Assembly (NCBI GenBank): GCA_025716855.1
Contig: JAIXMQ010000012.1
Coordinates: 558,001 to 622,000, forward strand
Reading direction: 5' to 3'
Source of the DNA: Pilaira anomala
Taxonomy: Eukaryota > Mucoromycota > Mucoromycetes > Mucorales > Mucoraceae
Length of the DNA stretch: 64,000 nt
The notes under the pieces are model-generated. The model saw only the letters and a list, made by a program, of their open reading frames with translations, had not been told where the DNA came from and ran no database searches. Shown here one piece after another: positions 46,254 to 57,472 of the stretch (position 1 is the stretch's first letter; each line of letters begins with the position of its first letter). The position numbers were made by a program, and so were the translations under genes.

Positions 46254-46765
46254 AATAATCAATGTTTTCAAGAAGAGAAAGTTTTCATATATCAAACAGT
46301 CCATGAAGCCTTTTTTTTTCTTGCTTTTACAAGGATCAAGTTTATTACCTTAAATAGATTACTAATGTAAAATTTATTGTCATTATGAAATTAATTATGC
46401 ATGTCGTCAGTACCTAGTAGTATACAGCTAGACAGTATGATTAGTTAGGTTTTTAGGTCAATTTACTCATGACCAAGGAGAAAATATTGCATAGGCCAAC
46501 TTCTCCTATGCAAATGTCAAAAAATATATATTAATGGGCTCATTTGATTCCATGTATGTTAAAGAACTCCCTAAATGCTGCTCTCTTCAATTACATTTGA
46601 GTTTTTTAGTTAATCTTTCTAAGTATCAATCAGAATTGGTATGAGTCCATCATCTCTCCCACATTCACTCATTAATTTCTCGAACCCGAAATTCAAATTA
46701 TTTCTGTACCTTAAATAAATACAATTATAGTTTATATTCCAAGACTAATACCATGATGAGAGCCA
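46254..46765. other. Spacer in the small-protein cluster
   Basis: 46355-46398 (AATGTAAAATTTATTGTCAT) repeats 45863-45905 (AGTGTAAAATCTATTGTCAT), and a second similar block is at 46448-46494 versus 45930-45980. This marks a tandem duplication of about 490 bp. No other gene is seen. Confidence 0.6.
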
Positions 46766-46864
46766 CTAGTTATCACCAAGTCTGGTACAGCTTGGAATGC
46801 CACTACTACTAGTAGAATGCTGTCTACTGTTACCATTCTGAGATTGAGAACAGTATGAATTCAT
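46766..46864 (-). CDS. Cluster locus 4: MNSYCSQSQ small protein
   Basis: 32 residues, no intron: MNSYCSQSQNGNSR at the start, Ser-rich middle, C-terminus PSCTRLGDN. Position 2 is Asn, so it cannot be N-myristoylated like its paralogues, but Cys5 and the SQSQ pattern are kept. The upstream sequence ACATACAAAAACTATCTC is the family element. Confidence 0.5.
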   Translation of the reverse strand: MNSYCSQSQNGNSRQHSTSSSGIPSCTRLGDN

Positions 46865-47088
46865 TATATTTCAATATTTTCAGAAAAGAGATAGTTTTTG
46901 TATGTAAATTAAGAAGCTATTATATATTTTTTTTTTAACTACTCTTGTATTTACATATTGCCTACTGACAAGAAAATGCGATAATCTACACTGCCACCCT
47001 TGCTTTAATGGTTTTCTTTTTAAATCACATTAATTTTATTAGTATATCAAATTACACCTGTAAAATGACAAATATAGAGTTTTGAATT

Positions 47089-47358
47089 TCATCTGGAAGT
47101 AATACTTTCATCCCAACTGCTACCGCCTTGACTAATTCCACCAAAACTTCTGGAGCTACGGGCTGTCCAATTAGAACGATCAGATCCACCACTAGAGACG
47201 CTAGTGATACTAGAGCGTCTAGAGCCACTACTGAAGCGACTAGAGCCGCCACTGGAGCCACTTGAAACACTTGCATTACTTGGACCACTTGGACCACTTG
47301 GACCACTTGAACTACTACTACTGCTCACACTGCTAGAACTAGAAGTGCATGAACCCAT
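47089..47358 (-). CDS. Cluster locus 5: MGSC Ser/Gly-rich small protein
   Basis: The longest intact member, 89 residues: MGSCTSSSSSVSSSSSSSGP, then GPSGPS repeats, then Ser/Gly/Arg-rich sequence (SGSRRSSITSVSSGGSDR) and the end GGSSWDESITSR. Gly2 with Cys4 and Ser6 predicts myristate plus palmitate and membrane attachment. The Arg/Ser pattern offers many kinase sites (RRSS). It has no known domain. A TATA-like box is about 70 nt upstream. Confidence 0.65.
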   Translation of the reverse strand: MGSCTSSSSSVSSSSSSSGPSGPSGPSNASVSSGSSGGSSRFSSGSRRSSITSVSSGGSDRSNWTARSSRSFGGISQGGSSWDESITSR

Positions 47359-47435
47359 TGTATTTTTTTTTGGAAAGAAACCCGTTTTGTATTTGGAACA
47401 AATTTCAGTTTTATTTTTGCTCTATATTTATAAAC
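47359..47435 (-). promoter_or_regulatory. Promoter-like module of cluster locus 5
   Basis: On the minus strand: GGTTTATAAATATAG about 70 nt before the ATG and TACAAAACGGGTTTCTTTCC about 15-35 nt before it, the same order as in loci 0, 2 and 6. Confidence 0.6.
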
Positions 47436-47984
47436 CAATTTAAAGCTCTTTACTTAAAGCAGTTACCATTGACAAAGCTAACTGGTTTTATTAGAATATT
47501 TTCTGTTGTCAGTAATCATATGTAGTCAAACGATTTGATTATAAACCCTTTAGATTAATGCGTTTATGAAGAAAAAAGACATAATTGTATAGCCATATAT
47601 AAAAGGTGTTCATACTTATAAGACCACTGATGCTATATAATAATCAAAGGCTTACATTATTCTGGAAACTTATTAAACAACTTGAAGTCTATTATTTGAA
47701 AAGAAATTGTTGTCTGTATATATTTTTTTAATGGATTGATAAACATAATACTCACACAAACAAAGCAACAGATGATGACTTTTATCATTCTTATTTTAAT
47801 AGACTTGATTTCTAACTGTATCAATTTTATTCATATTCAATTTTAATGAAATAATATAACTTCGCACAATAAGTCTTAAACAGAGGCACCTGCAGTAGTA
47901 ACAACTAAAAAAATACTAAAGTAAAATATTAATTGACCACCAATGGATTATTTTTATGCTTTCAATACTCACTATTAGCGAACA
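47436..47984. other. Spacer in the small-protein cluster
   Basis: No gene is seen; AT-rich. Confidence 0.5.
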
Positions 47985-48053
47985 CTATTGACCAATGAAC
48001 TTAGAGAAAGTAATGCCGTTAGATGAAGAAGAACGAGAGCAGCATGAACCCAT
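47985..48053 (-). CDS. Cluster locus 6: MGSCCSRSSSS small protein
   Basis: 22 residues: MGSCCSRSSSSNGITFSKFI, then GQ. This is the cleanest acylation-type start in the cluster: Gly2, Cys4, Cys5, Ser6, Arg7. The short body suggests either a minimal lipidated peptide or an early stop. It is preceded by CTTTTCTTTCTTAAAAATTA and a TATA box (TGTATAAATA) about 70 nt upstream. Confidence 0.5.
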   Translation of the reverse strand: MGSCCSRSSSSNGITFSKFIGQ

Positions 48054-48130
48054 TTTATTTTATAATTTTTAAGAAAGAAAAGGGTATTGAATTAAAATAA
48101 ACTATGGTTTTATCTATTTGTATTTATACA
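48054..48130 (-). promoter_or_regulatory. Promoter-like module of cluster locus 6
   Basis: TGTATAAATA at 48121-48130 (minus strand) and CCCTTTTCTTTCTTAAAAAT at about 48068-48087, spaced as in locus 5. Confidence 0.6.
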
Positions 48131-48340
48131 ATACCTACTCCTAGGATACTACCCAGATCAATTTGAGTGACAGATGAGAATGTCAAGCTAATTATTTTTA
48201 TGCCGGACTATGCCTGAATCTTTAACCTAAAATGGTCACAGCTACATAAGATCGTAAATTATTGTCAGTAGAAACATACATATATCTAATAGAAGGTAGC
48301 GTAAGATTTCTCAGTTACCATTAGAGAAACCGGTACAGCT

Positions 48341-48364
48341 TTAACTAGAACAACGCGAACCTAT
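48341..48364 (-). pseudogene. Cluster locus 7: decayed copy (start codon ATA)
   Basis: Reads I-GSRCSS then stop, where paralogues read M-GSxCS. It is preceded by TACATACAAAAACTTTCTCT, the best copy of the family's upstream element. The start codon is lost and the body is very short. Confidence 0.5.
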
Positions 48365-48670
48365 TATATATATATTTTAACTAAGAAAGAGAAAGTTTTT
48401 GTATGTATGTAAAACGAATTTCAAATGTTTTCTTGTCTCTTACTTTTATTATCAATTATCCTCGCTATCTAAAATAGTTGCCGAATTACACAAAACTTCA
48501 CTGTTATCATGATGAAAGTTAATTACTACGTAATGACATATTCAGCAGTCAAACAACGGGTTTCATAAAGTGAAACCTGGAATTATTTCACTATTAAATA
48601 AAACACTATTGTATAATACCAATTTATTTCTTTTAATATTTTGTATATTTATATTTTTTATATTTATATT

Positions 48671-50574
48671 ATGAAATTACCGACTGGCTCATTGATATTA
48701 TGTTAGTAAAGCTTTGAAATTATTTTATTTACCTGTTGATAACACAAAAAAAAAACTGCTTAGTGACTGTAGGGTTGATTATATCTGGAACCGTCAATGG
48801 TCAACAGACAACCACAAATAATACTATAATTACGTACAATGTAATCAACTTATTAAACCAAAGCGAATCAATGGCAGTGGCAGTAGACAATATGAGTTAT
48901 CCTATGCCATTAAATGGAGTAAACAACAGTCAGATTTTGTATTCAGGTGAAGCACCAGTCGCTCAAAATGCTTATAAATATGTCCGAATTTTCAACAATA
49001 ATAATAGTCAAATAGCGGAAGCATTTGATAGACCAGCAGTTAGGGAAAATACACCTTATGAGTTCTTCAATAGAAGTTGGAACGTCTATAATATTACACC
49101 GTTACCTGTCGTCTTTCCTCCATTACCAGCTATTCATCGTATTAAAACAGATCTACACAAACCTGGACAAATTGCCACAATTCATTTAATTGGCAATCAA
49201 ACTGAGTTAAAACATATGCATGAAAACATTACTGCAGATATATCAGTGATGGGAAACATGTCATACATCAACTTAAATCAGACGTTCTTTTATGACCAAG
49301 TAGAAATGTCCCTTGCAGGCCGCAGCTCACGTTGGTTTCCGAAATTGTCTTACAATATAAAACTTCAGAAACAAGATAGATTGTTCCACAACCGTCGACT
49401 GAAACTTCGTGGATTGGCAACAGATCCTTCCTATCTTCGTGAAAAACTTGCTTATGATATTATAAACAATACTGGGCTAGCATCTTCTGAGTTTTCGTAT
49501 ATTCGCGTGTTTATGAATCAACAAGAATTGGGTTTATTTGGTGTGATTGAACCCTTTCAAGATCCTTGGTTAGCTAATACGTTTGGTAACGGTAGCTCAA
49601 AATATAATAACGGATACCTTTATCAAGGTAACTTTCAAACAGAAGAATCAGCTGCATTGAATTTGACATCCGATTTGAGTTACTTGAAAAATGAGTCAGA
49701 GTATGGTTTGGGTCAGTACAAGATTAAACAAGAAGCGGCAAAAGGCAATAAAGTAAACTGGGGGCCATTAATGGAACTTACTAAATTTATTGCTAATGCA
49801 CCTACGAATACTTCAAACGCTGTCTCTGAATGGAATTCGAAACTAGATATGGATAGTGTGCTTCGTGCGTAAGTTACTATAACACTCATTGCAAGTAGAA
49901 AAAGAACGATTGTAATATTTAAACTTATATTTATCTATTGTAGTATGGCTCTTGAGGTATTATTAGGCTATTCAGATGGATATATTACTATGGCAGATAA
50001 TTACTATGTTTATCAAAACCTGGAAACCAACAAGTTCTTCTGGATACCTTCAGATATGGATCTTACAATTGGATCTACCATGTTCAAGCTATCAGACATG
50101 TGGAGTGGTAACTACAGTACTTTCCCTGGTATTTATATTCGTCCATTGTCAAAACAAGTGCTCAAAGTACCTCAATTTCAACAAACGTACAACGAATTAC
50201 TTTTAAACATTTCAAACGCGATAGTGAACCCAGACATGACAAACACTTTTATAGATGATACTGTGGGTATGATTACAGAAGATGTTGCTTGGGATAAAAC
50301 CTTAAGTCGTGTCGGTAAAGACGTTTTTGGTAGCCTGGTACCTGAAATCGAAGGCACAAATACTACTTCCTCTATCCTTCAATCGATTGTGGGTAATGAT
50401 ATTCCTACAAATATTGATATGGCGACAGCAATGAATTTTGCTAAACGTATCAATGCAACTATTCCATTTTTGACAGCTGTGAATGGACCTACAGGTTATA
50501 TTTCTTTATCAGGTGTGAAGCAGTGGTTCGGTACTATTCACCAAAACATAACAAATTTTTATTCAAAACAATAA
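48671..50574 (+). CDS. Secreted CotH-family protein kinase-like protein (3 exons)
   Basis: 588 residues. Exons are 48671-48701, 48764-49868 and 49944-50574. The short first exon supplies a signal peptide, MKLPTGSLILLTVGLIISGT, ending NGQQ. The CotH (spore-coat protein H) domain shows YNIKLQKQD, RRLKLRGLATDPSYLREKLA, the helix FGVIEPF, and in exon 3 DGYITMADNYYVYQN and FFWIPSDMDLTIGST, where the Asp residues are the likely catalytic and metal-binding ones. In bacteria CotH phosphorylates coat proteins; some Mucorales homologues act at the cell surface as host-binding invasins, others do not. Here I see many N-glycosylation sequons but no C-terminal GPI signal, so secretion rather than anchoring is likely. 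It converges with NAD kinase, 92 bp away. Confidence 0.88.
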
Positions 50575-50666
50575 TGTACTTAAAAAAGTAATAATAAAAC
50601 AAAGAGTGAGAAAGAGTGGGTGATATATGTGTGTATTATGTGTAAGTGGTATTTGGCTCATTCTTT

Positions 50667-52903
50667 TCAAAGTGATTTTGACATGGATAAACGTTCTAAT
50701 TCTAATGTAATTTTACTTGAGAAACGGGCTTTTAGTATTTCCTGGTCTGTCCAACCATTAAAGCCATCTTCTATCGACGATAGATCGTCTTCGTCTTCAT
50801 CTGATTCAAATAGTTCTGATTCATTAATATGTTCTACATGATCTTCTTCTTCTGAATCATGCCTGTATTCGTCTTCTATAAACATAGCAAATACTTCATC
50901 CGCTAATCCGTCTGACGAAGAAGTATATGAGGATTCGGTAGGTGATCTCTTTTGTTGAGGAGGTGAAGAAGATCTACTATGATTTGTTGTTGATCCTGTA
51001 GAGGAAGCACCCTTCCTGTGTCCTTTTATAGTTTGATTACTAGTCATAGGAGTCATTGATAACCCTTGATATCCTGTTGTCTGTTTTGGTGTTGATGGTA
51101 TACTCTTATGAACTCCTCGATTTGATTCCACAATAGCGAATGATTTTTGACGTTGGCGTTTGTTCCAATGTAAACATTTTGATAATGAATTAAACCAATC
51201 TGTTGCTTGATCCTCTTTACATACCGTTGGGAAAGAATATTTAGAGGCAGTTACTTTTATATGATCACCTTCTATTAATGAGAGTAATTGGTTAATCTTA
51301 TTTCTTATAAATAAAATATTCACAGTTGAAAACTTACGCTTTAATTCAATTCTTCCTCTACCATCAAAACTAGCCCAAGCTGTATTTCTCGAATTAAATG
51401 GAACACAGATACGAAGTTCCATAGAATCAGGAACCAAGGTAGGCCTGAATGATAAAGTATGAGGACAAATGGGTGTGATTAAAGTAGCACGTATTTCAGG
51501 ATGTGTTAATGAACCGTTCGCGGATAACTAGAGGAGTAATAAATATAAATATAAAGTGCATGTACATATGGCGTAAAATAAATAAATAAATTAAAGAAAC
51601 GAATACTTACAGAATATGCAGTACTTCCTGTAGGCGTAGATATTGCTAAACCATCCGCCTGAACAGTAGTTAAATGTTTATCATCACCAAACAATTCAAG
51701 TAAACTCATATATGGGCTAGGTCCTCTATCGATGACTAAATCATTTATAACTTGATATTTTTCGACAGGAACGGTTGTAAAGCAAGGGATTTGTCTATGC
51801 TCAGCAAAATCATCTTCAAGAGTCGTATCATCAAAATCATTAGTACGATGATAATGATCGTTTTCATAATCTTCACCATCTACTTCACCGAATTTCTTTA
51901 AATTTTTTTTATCTTTTGTAGTTGTAGAAGAGCACCAATCACCAATCTTAATCTTACCCGTAACTGGGTTACGCAATACATTTCTAAGCTTTACTGATGG
52001 TTTTTTATGATTTTCATTATTTACTCTTCTATAAACTGTACAAGTAAGTCTTCCTCTTAAATTTACTCTCATTCCACTTTCCATTACTCTTGTTAAATAT
52101 TCATCAAATTTATCGAAATCAAATGGAGTCAAAAAACCGAGCGAACCCAGATGAAACGGTATTACTGGAGGTACATATGTTTGAAATAACCAAGAAGCAA
52201 ATAAAACTGTACCATCCCCACCAAGCTAAACAATGTGATATCAGTATAAACATATATTTACATGTAATGTCTGATAAAATACACACACAAAAGAAATAAA
52301 CTTACTGTCACAATAAAATCAAACATTTTTGGTTGTAAAGTACATAATTCTGGTGTCCAAAATCCTAATCTTTCTTCTGCTTGAGGATAATGTTGTAATA
52401 TCTTTTGATACTTAAATCCTTTTGAGTTCCTTAATTTTTCATCAACAAATCTATTTTGAATTTTCATGTTAGTAACGCATGAATCATTACACCAAAAAAA
52501 AACAAATAAATAAATAAAAATCTTAAATATTGTGTTTACTTATTACACTTTAACGCCTTGACATGTCTTTGAAGTCTTCATAAACCAAAGGGCCAACTCT
52601 CTTGTCATATTAATTAATGATGCATCACCTGGCTTCGTAATTACCATAACAGTTCTTGGATTATCCCACTTTACTTTAGTTTTACCTTTTTAATATTATC
52701 ATATTTAGGGTTTCTATTCTGAATTGTTGTAATATATATATTTCTTTCTTATTACCTATCTTTTTAGATACTTCACGTACAACCTCTGCTGTATCAGAAA
52801 GTCTATCTGTATGAGTTGTTTGTAACTGTTGTTTTCTTGTTCCTTGTGAAAGTCCCATAGCTTCTAAAGGTTGGTCTACTAATGCTTGATTTCCGTTTTC
52901 CAT
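50667..52903 (-). CDS. UTR1: NAD(H) kinase, Utr1-like (5 exons)
   Basis: Phosphorylates NAD to NADP, the source of the cell's NADP pool. 635 residues. Exons are 52756-52903, 52547-52685, 52306-52450, 51611-52225 and 50667-51527. LGGDGTVLFASWLFQ gives the GGDG nucleotide-binding motif (residues 146-149), built at an exon junction. Others are HLGSLGFLTPFDFDKF, NDLVIDRGPSPYMS, DGLAISTPTGSTAYS and TPICPHTLSFRP. About 60 residues are inserted before the DRGPSPYMS motif (SSTTTKDKKN, then acidic). The last 180 residues are Ser- and Asp/Glu-rich low complexity, as in fungal cytosolic enzymes. Two introns were placed by phase to keep GVKVFVDEK and the GGDG region. Confidence 0.95.
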
Positions 52904-54194
52904 TTTAAAGTAAAAAGAATGGTATAAAAAAAATAAAAAATAGAAAATTTTTTTGAGCTAAAGATGTGTGTCCCAGAAGGGGCAAAAATGCGTAGTTTTA
53001 AAAATAACGCCAATAAGAGCGGGTAGTCCCTGTTACTTTCAAGCATTTGACTCATAAACTTTATCTCTTTAAGTTACTTACTTTGGAAGATGACATAAGC
53101 TAACGTACAAATATATCATTCATATTTTAACTGCTTTTCAAATAACTTTAAACCTGTAAATATACCTATTGAAGCGAAAGTATTGTATTTTATTGATTAT
53201 AGAAATACAAAGTCTATATTATTACTTAATTCGCATCTAATCTATGACGATCACAAATGATGTAGTACATCTGTCTTTGTGACATGACACCGTTTTCCTG
53301 TCTTGCTTATTTCAAAATAGTTATTTAAAATTTTTTGTATACCTTTTATTAAGGTTTACATGGCGTAGTTCCTATCACTATTTTTATCCTTTTGTTTATT
53401 TTAATTACTGGCACTGACAGCTCGTAGTATTTTATAGTAAACAAACATTACAAGAAAGCACTTTTCTCGTTACTTGAATGAAACCAATCCGAAATATTAT
53501 AAACTTTTAAAGATACACACATAATTTTTTCTATAAATATGTAACGTATTCCTCTCTTTCTCTCTCACTTTCCTTATGAGATATACACTGCTTACAACGG
53601 TCCCGTTTTAGAGCACAGGGTCTAACTCCCAAATCTTTTGTGCTTCAAAAAAAAAAGTATAATTATTGATGCACATGAATGCATAGTAGATGCTATACCG
53701 TTTAAGTTAAGTGAAAGTTTATTTTTCCGACAGCATAAATTATTGAAATTAAAAAAAAAAGTCGTAATATTGAATATCAAAACAATAGGAAATATGCATA
53801 TGTAGAGCAAAGTTATAATTGATAGTTTTAACCCAGCTTGAATAATTATAAGGATAAAGCAGGGCTACATAAGTGGTTCTAATTGTTTGGGTTGAAAATC
53901 ATAATTACTGTAGTTTTAAACAGTTAGTTATAGTTTGTGCAAAACCAGTATTTACCTTTTAATTTAATTTCATCATATATCTTGGTCCATTACAGAAACT
54001 TTATCCCAAATTAGTTATAATTCACGATGTTATGTTATTCCTGAGTGCCGTATTATTAAAGGAATTAACTAAATATTTAAAGCAGCTTGACCTTATACTT
54101 TTGCTCTACAGGTAATATGAAAGAGAACCACTTGAATTTTGAACAGAGGGCCATATTTACACTTAATGAATCACCTGCATAATAAAGATAAAAA
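52904..54194. other. Intergenic region upstream of NAD kinase
   Basis: About 1.3 kb with no gene seen. Open frames at 53622-53810 and 54077-54313 lack coding character; the latter runs into the MITE. Confidence 0.5.
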
Positions 54195-54196
54195 TG

Positions 54197-54375
54197 AAAC
54201 ATCACCCAACATCTGGATTTTCTAATACAAGAAGCTCCATCACCCGCCCATTTTTCATCCTCATGTAACGTAACGTAAGATATTTTGCTCCCGTAATACA
54301 ATGGTAACTTCAAAAAGATTGCATGATATGAGGGGCTTCTTATATTAGGAAATCGAGGTGGGGAGACGTTTAATG
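54197..54375. mobile_element. MITE-like short fold-back copy
   Basis: About 180 bp. The left arm AAACATCACCCAACATCTGG, then TTCTAATACAAGAAGCTCC (54197-54240), is the inverse of the right arm GGGGCTTCTTATATTAGGAA and GGTGGGGAGACGTTTA (54332-54372), with mismatches. The arms match the ends of the 39471-43366 element and the sequence at 4465-4490, so this is probably a deletion derivative of that family. Confidence 0.65.
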
Positions 54376-55845
54376 GCTTTCATAATAAAAGAAGAAAAAT
54401 AGCACCTCTCTTCAATCTCGCTCCCTCGCACAAACATATGATGCAATAGTTTACTTGGCTAATTTGTCCGTGATTTTTCAGGACATCTCTATTACGCCCA
54501 AACACCTAATATATATATATATTTTATTGATTAAATAGAGAAGCTCTAATTATTAAAATTATTTTTCAATAAGCGATAGATCACTAAAGGGCAATGCATG
54601 TGCTAATAAAATTATTTTGCAGCTAGCTTCTTGATATTAGTTTATTCTCTAACTAACATTATTATGTAGACCATGTGACTATAATAAAACGCGTTTATTG
54701 CTTTTAAAACAGTTTTTGACTTTAAATTGTTACACCAAATGAATGGCGTAATAAGTTGGTTTCTCACTATTCTCGTTACAATGTAGTGATTTTTCTACTT
54801 GTCGAAAAAAAAAAAGAGCCCTTATTCGATTTACTTTAAATATGAAAAAGTTCGTTCGTTTTTAAATGTAGTAGTATACCATAAGAAAAAAACGAAAATT
54901 CGACAAGTTTTTTAAATTAAAAAACAGGTTGGTAAAAACATAATATAAGACAGTTGAAGAAAAGAACTAAGTATAAGATTAATTTTCTAAACAGCTCCGT
55001 CTTATTTCATTAGTTGTCAGATAAATGGAATAAACGAGCTATAAAACGTGGTGTTCCCTTCCTTTTAAAAAACAATAATAGATATTGACAACCTTCTGAT
55101 TATTACCGAATATGTTCTTAAATTTTACCAAAATAAAAGAGTGAGATAAAAGGAGCATAAGGGTGAGTCTTTTTGTTAAAATAGAAAGAGAGAGAGATAA
55201 GAGATATATTTATATTATTAGTTTATATACGTGATTCGTTACTGCATACTATCAGATATTACACTCATATTAGATGTCCCGGAATCAGGAAAATCGTAAA
55301 GACGAAATGTTACACTTAAAAGAACAAAATGATCGGATTTTACCCCATTTCTGAATCTGAATTGATACTTTTGCTGTAAAAAACGGCAGGTCGTTTTATT
55401 CCAAGGATAGTTTAATCAAACATGTATTTTAAGCTTCATTTACTCTTTTACTCTAGAAGAATTTACGTATGGATTTTGTTCGGTTTGTATTATATCTGCT
55501 GATGAATATAAATATTAAAGATTAAAGCGTTTTTTTGGAATAAATAAGAAGACGAGGGAATCATGTCACAGGAACAATTTTATTTTGGGGTATATATATT
55601 TATAGGGAGTGAATCAGCATACTTTGGTTTTTTAATTTATACTATTGTTTTAAACATTAAAGTTTCTCAAAGGATTTTAGGCCAGTCCCGCTTTGTATTA
55701 TGTATAAATAATTCAATGCGAGTACTTTAATTTTTAAATATGTCACGTTTGATAAACTTTGAGTATTACTAAGGTAATCATCATGTAAGAAAACTAATAT
55801 TAAGTCTTACATCATTACTAGCCTTTTCTTTCTTAAAAAAAACAA

Positions 55846-55877
<32 letters not shown>

Positions 55878-56953
55878 CAATTTAAATCAAATATAGAAAT
55901 ACCCTTGGAAGCATTGTAACCCAAATATATATAAACTAGAGTTTGAATCTTAATTTCACTTTGTCCGAAAATGTCTGAAGTTCAAGTGAGAAGACCGTAC
56001 TACAAGATAAAAGGAGAAGATGACACAATTCATTTTTTAAGGGGTTGAGATGAGTAAAATTAGTTTAAATGCGAGAAGAATATGGTATATCAGTTTTGAT
56101 TGTTTACTACATAGCTATCAGAGATTCTGCTTACAGAATGATCAAAAGAAACAATGAATTTGATTTATGTACGTTCACAAGGAGAAGAAAGAAAAAGTTT
56201 TTTTTTTTTTTTTTTTTTTTAGACGTGGGCCCTTTCTGATAATGCCACCATATGATGTTTCACAAGGTGTTTTTTATATTTTTGTCAATTAATCCTTTGT
56301 GGATGTTGGTTTTACTGGTATATCTGTAAGGATCTAATGCATAATAAGATGTGGGTCCAAATTCATAAAAGTATTCGTAAATGCCCAAAAGTATAGAGTT
56401 GTATTACGGTAACCTTCCCTAACTTATTTCCCAAATAAACATTATGTACGAAAAACATATACGGTTACAGCAAATTATGCAATTTCAAATAATATACGTT
56501 ATTATATCTAATAATTTAAAAGCATCTTTCTTTTTTACACGCTTTTTGATCATCTTATTATTGTCACCAGATAATGAAAATGTAATACATACAATGCTCC
56601 AAGAGAGAACGAGAAAAAAAAAAAAAAAAAAACTCCCGGACTGAAGTTCCTGTCATAAAATGATTATAAAAATAGTTTTAAGATTTTAGGTCAATTAAAC
56701 AAAAATAACTTTTGTGTTACCAGTTGTATCACTGTTTATTTTTACATTACACAATACCCAAAAAAAAAAGGAGCAAAAAAAAAAGCAAAAGCAAAAGCAA
56801 AAGCAGCAAAAAAAAAAATCAACAAAAAATCAATAAAAAAGGATGAATTATAGGAGTAAAAGGATGATATATATTTTTTTCTTTTTTGTGTTTAGAAAAA
56901 AAAAAAAAAAGAATAAAAAAGTTATTATAGGAATATAAGTAAATATTATATTT
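54376..56953. other. Gene-poor region with possible coding relics
   Basis: No complete gene is seen. Two short coding-like stretches on the plus strand stand out: MSRNQENRKDEMLHLKEQND at 55273, and MSEVQVRRPYYKIKGEDDTI at 55971, each soon closed by a stop. They may be remnants of a transposase or other gene. Long T tracts are at about 55850-55877 and 56197-56220. The frame at 56444-56644 is not convincing. Confidence 0.4.
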
Positions 56954-57472
56954 TTACAAGAAAGTAGCAGAAACAGGCACCAAGAAATCATTTTTTGTGT
57001 CAGTGGTCGTGGTATCATTTTTATAGTTTGTTGTTAGGCTAGTGAAAAATAAGGGATCTGCACACATGGTTGTATTTACCGAAAGAATTGGGCGCTGTTT
57101 CTTCTTCTTTTTTGTCATTGAAGTTAAAAAATATTCATCTGCACCTGTTGTTGCATTAGAAGGCGGTGTATTAGGACTGACGTCTGCACTAGAAGTCTCT
57201 CCTCCTCCTTCTGTTCCTTCGTCTTTAATAAGATTTGGAGGACAGCTATCAATAGTTAGAGTTAATTGAGGTGTGGATCGTATATTGGGATTGATTTTAT
57301 AGAGTATAGGTGTCGCAAATATATCTGTACGATCATATTCATCAGCAGAGTATGTTTCCAGAACAGTGACTTTTGAAGCAAATTGAACAGTTTTCATTGT
57401 ACGTTTACGTTTTAGTGGATTGTTATTGTTGTTGTTGTTGTTGTTATTAATATTTGTTACAGAATTATTCAT
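56954..57472 (-). CDS. Hypothetical protein with an RVxF-like motif
   Basis: A single-exon protein of 172 residues. It starts with an Asn run, then PLKRKRTMKTVQFASKVTVL and ETYSADEYDRT (about residues 19-50). A basic patch followed by V-x-F and an ETYSxxEYDR segment is a layout I have seen in fungal proteins that may bind protein phosphatase 1; that is inference. The remainder is Thr/Ser/Pro-rich, with one basic run (TKKKKKQRP). No domain or membrane segment is seen. Confidence 0.6.
   Translation of the reverse strand: MNNSVTNINNNNNNNNNNPLKRKRTMKTVQFASKVTVLETYSADEYDRTDIFATPILYKINPNIRSTPQLTLTIDSCPPNLIKDEGTEGGGETSSADVSPNTPPSNATTGADEYFLTSMTKKKKKQRPILSVNTTMCADPLFFTSLTTNYKNDTTTTDTKNDFLVPVSATFL

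Noticed and set aside
48736..49872. CotH start at the non-ATG codon of the open frame
   Set aside because: An upstream ATG exon (48671-48701) splices in phase and supplies a signal peptide, which explains the N-terminus better.
54077..54313. 78-codon minus-strand frame
   Set aside because: Runs into the MITE and is not conserved with its other copies.
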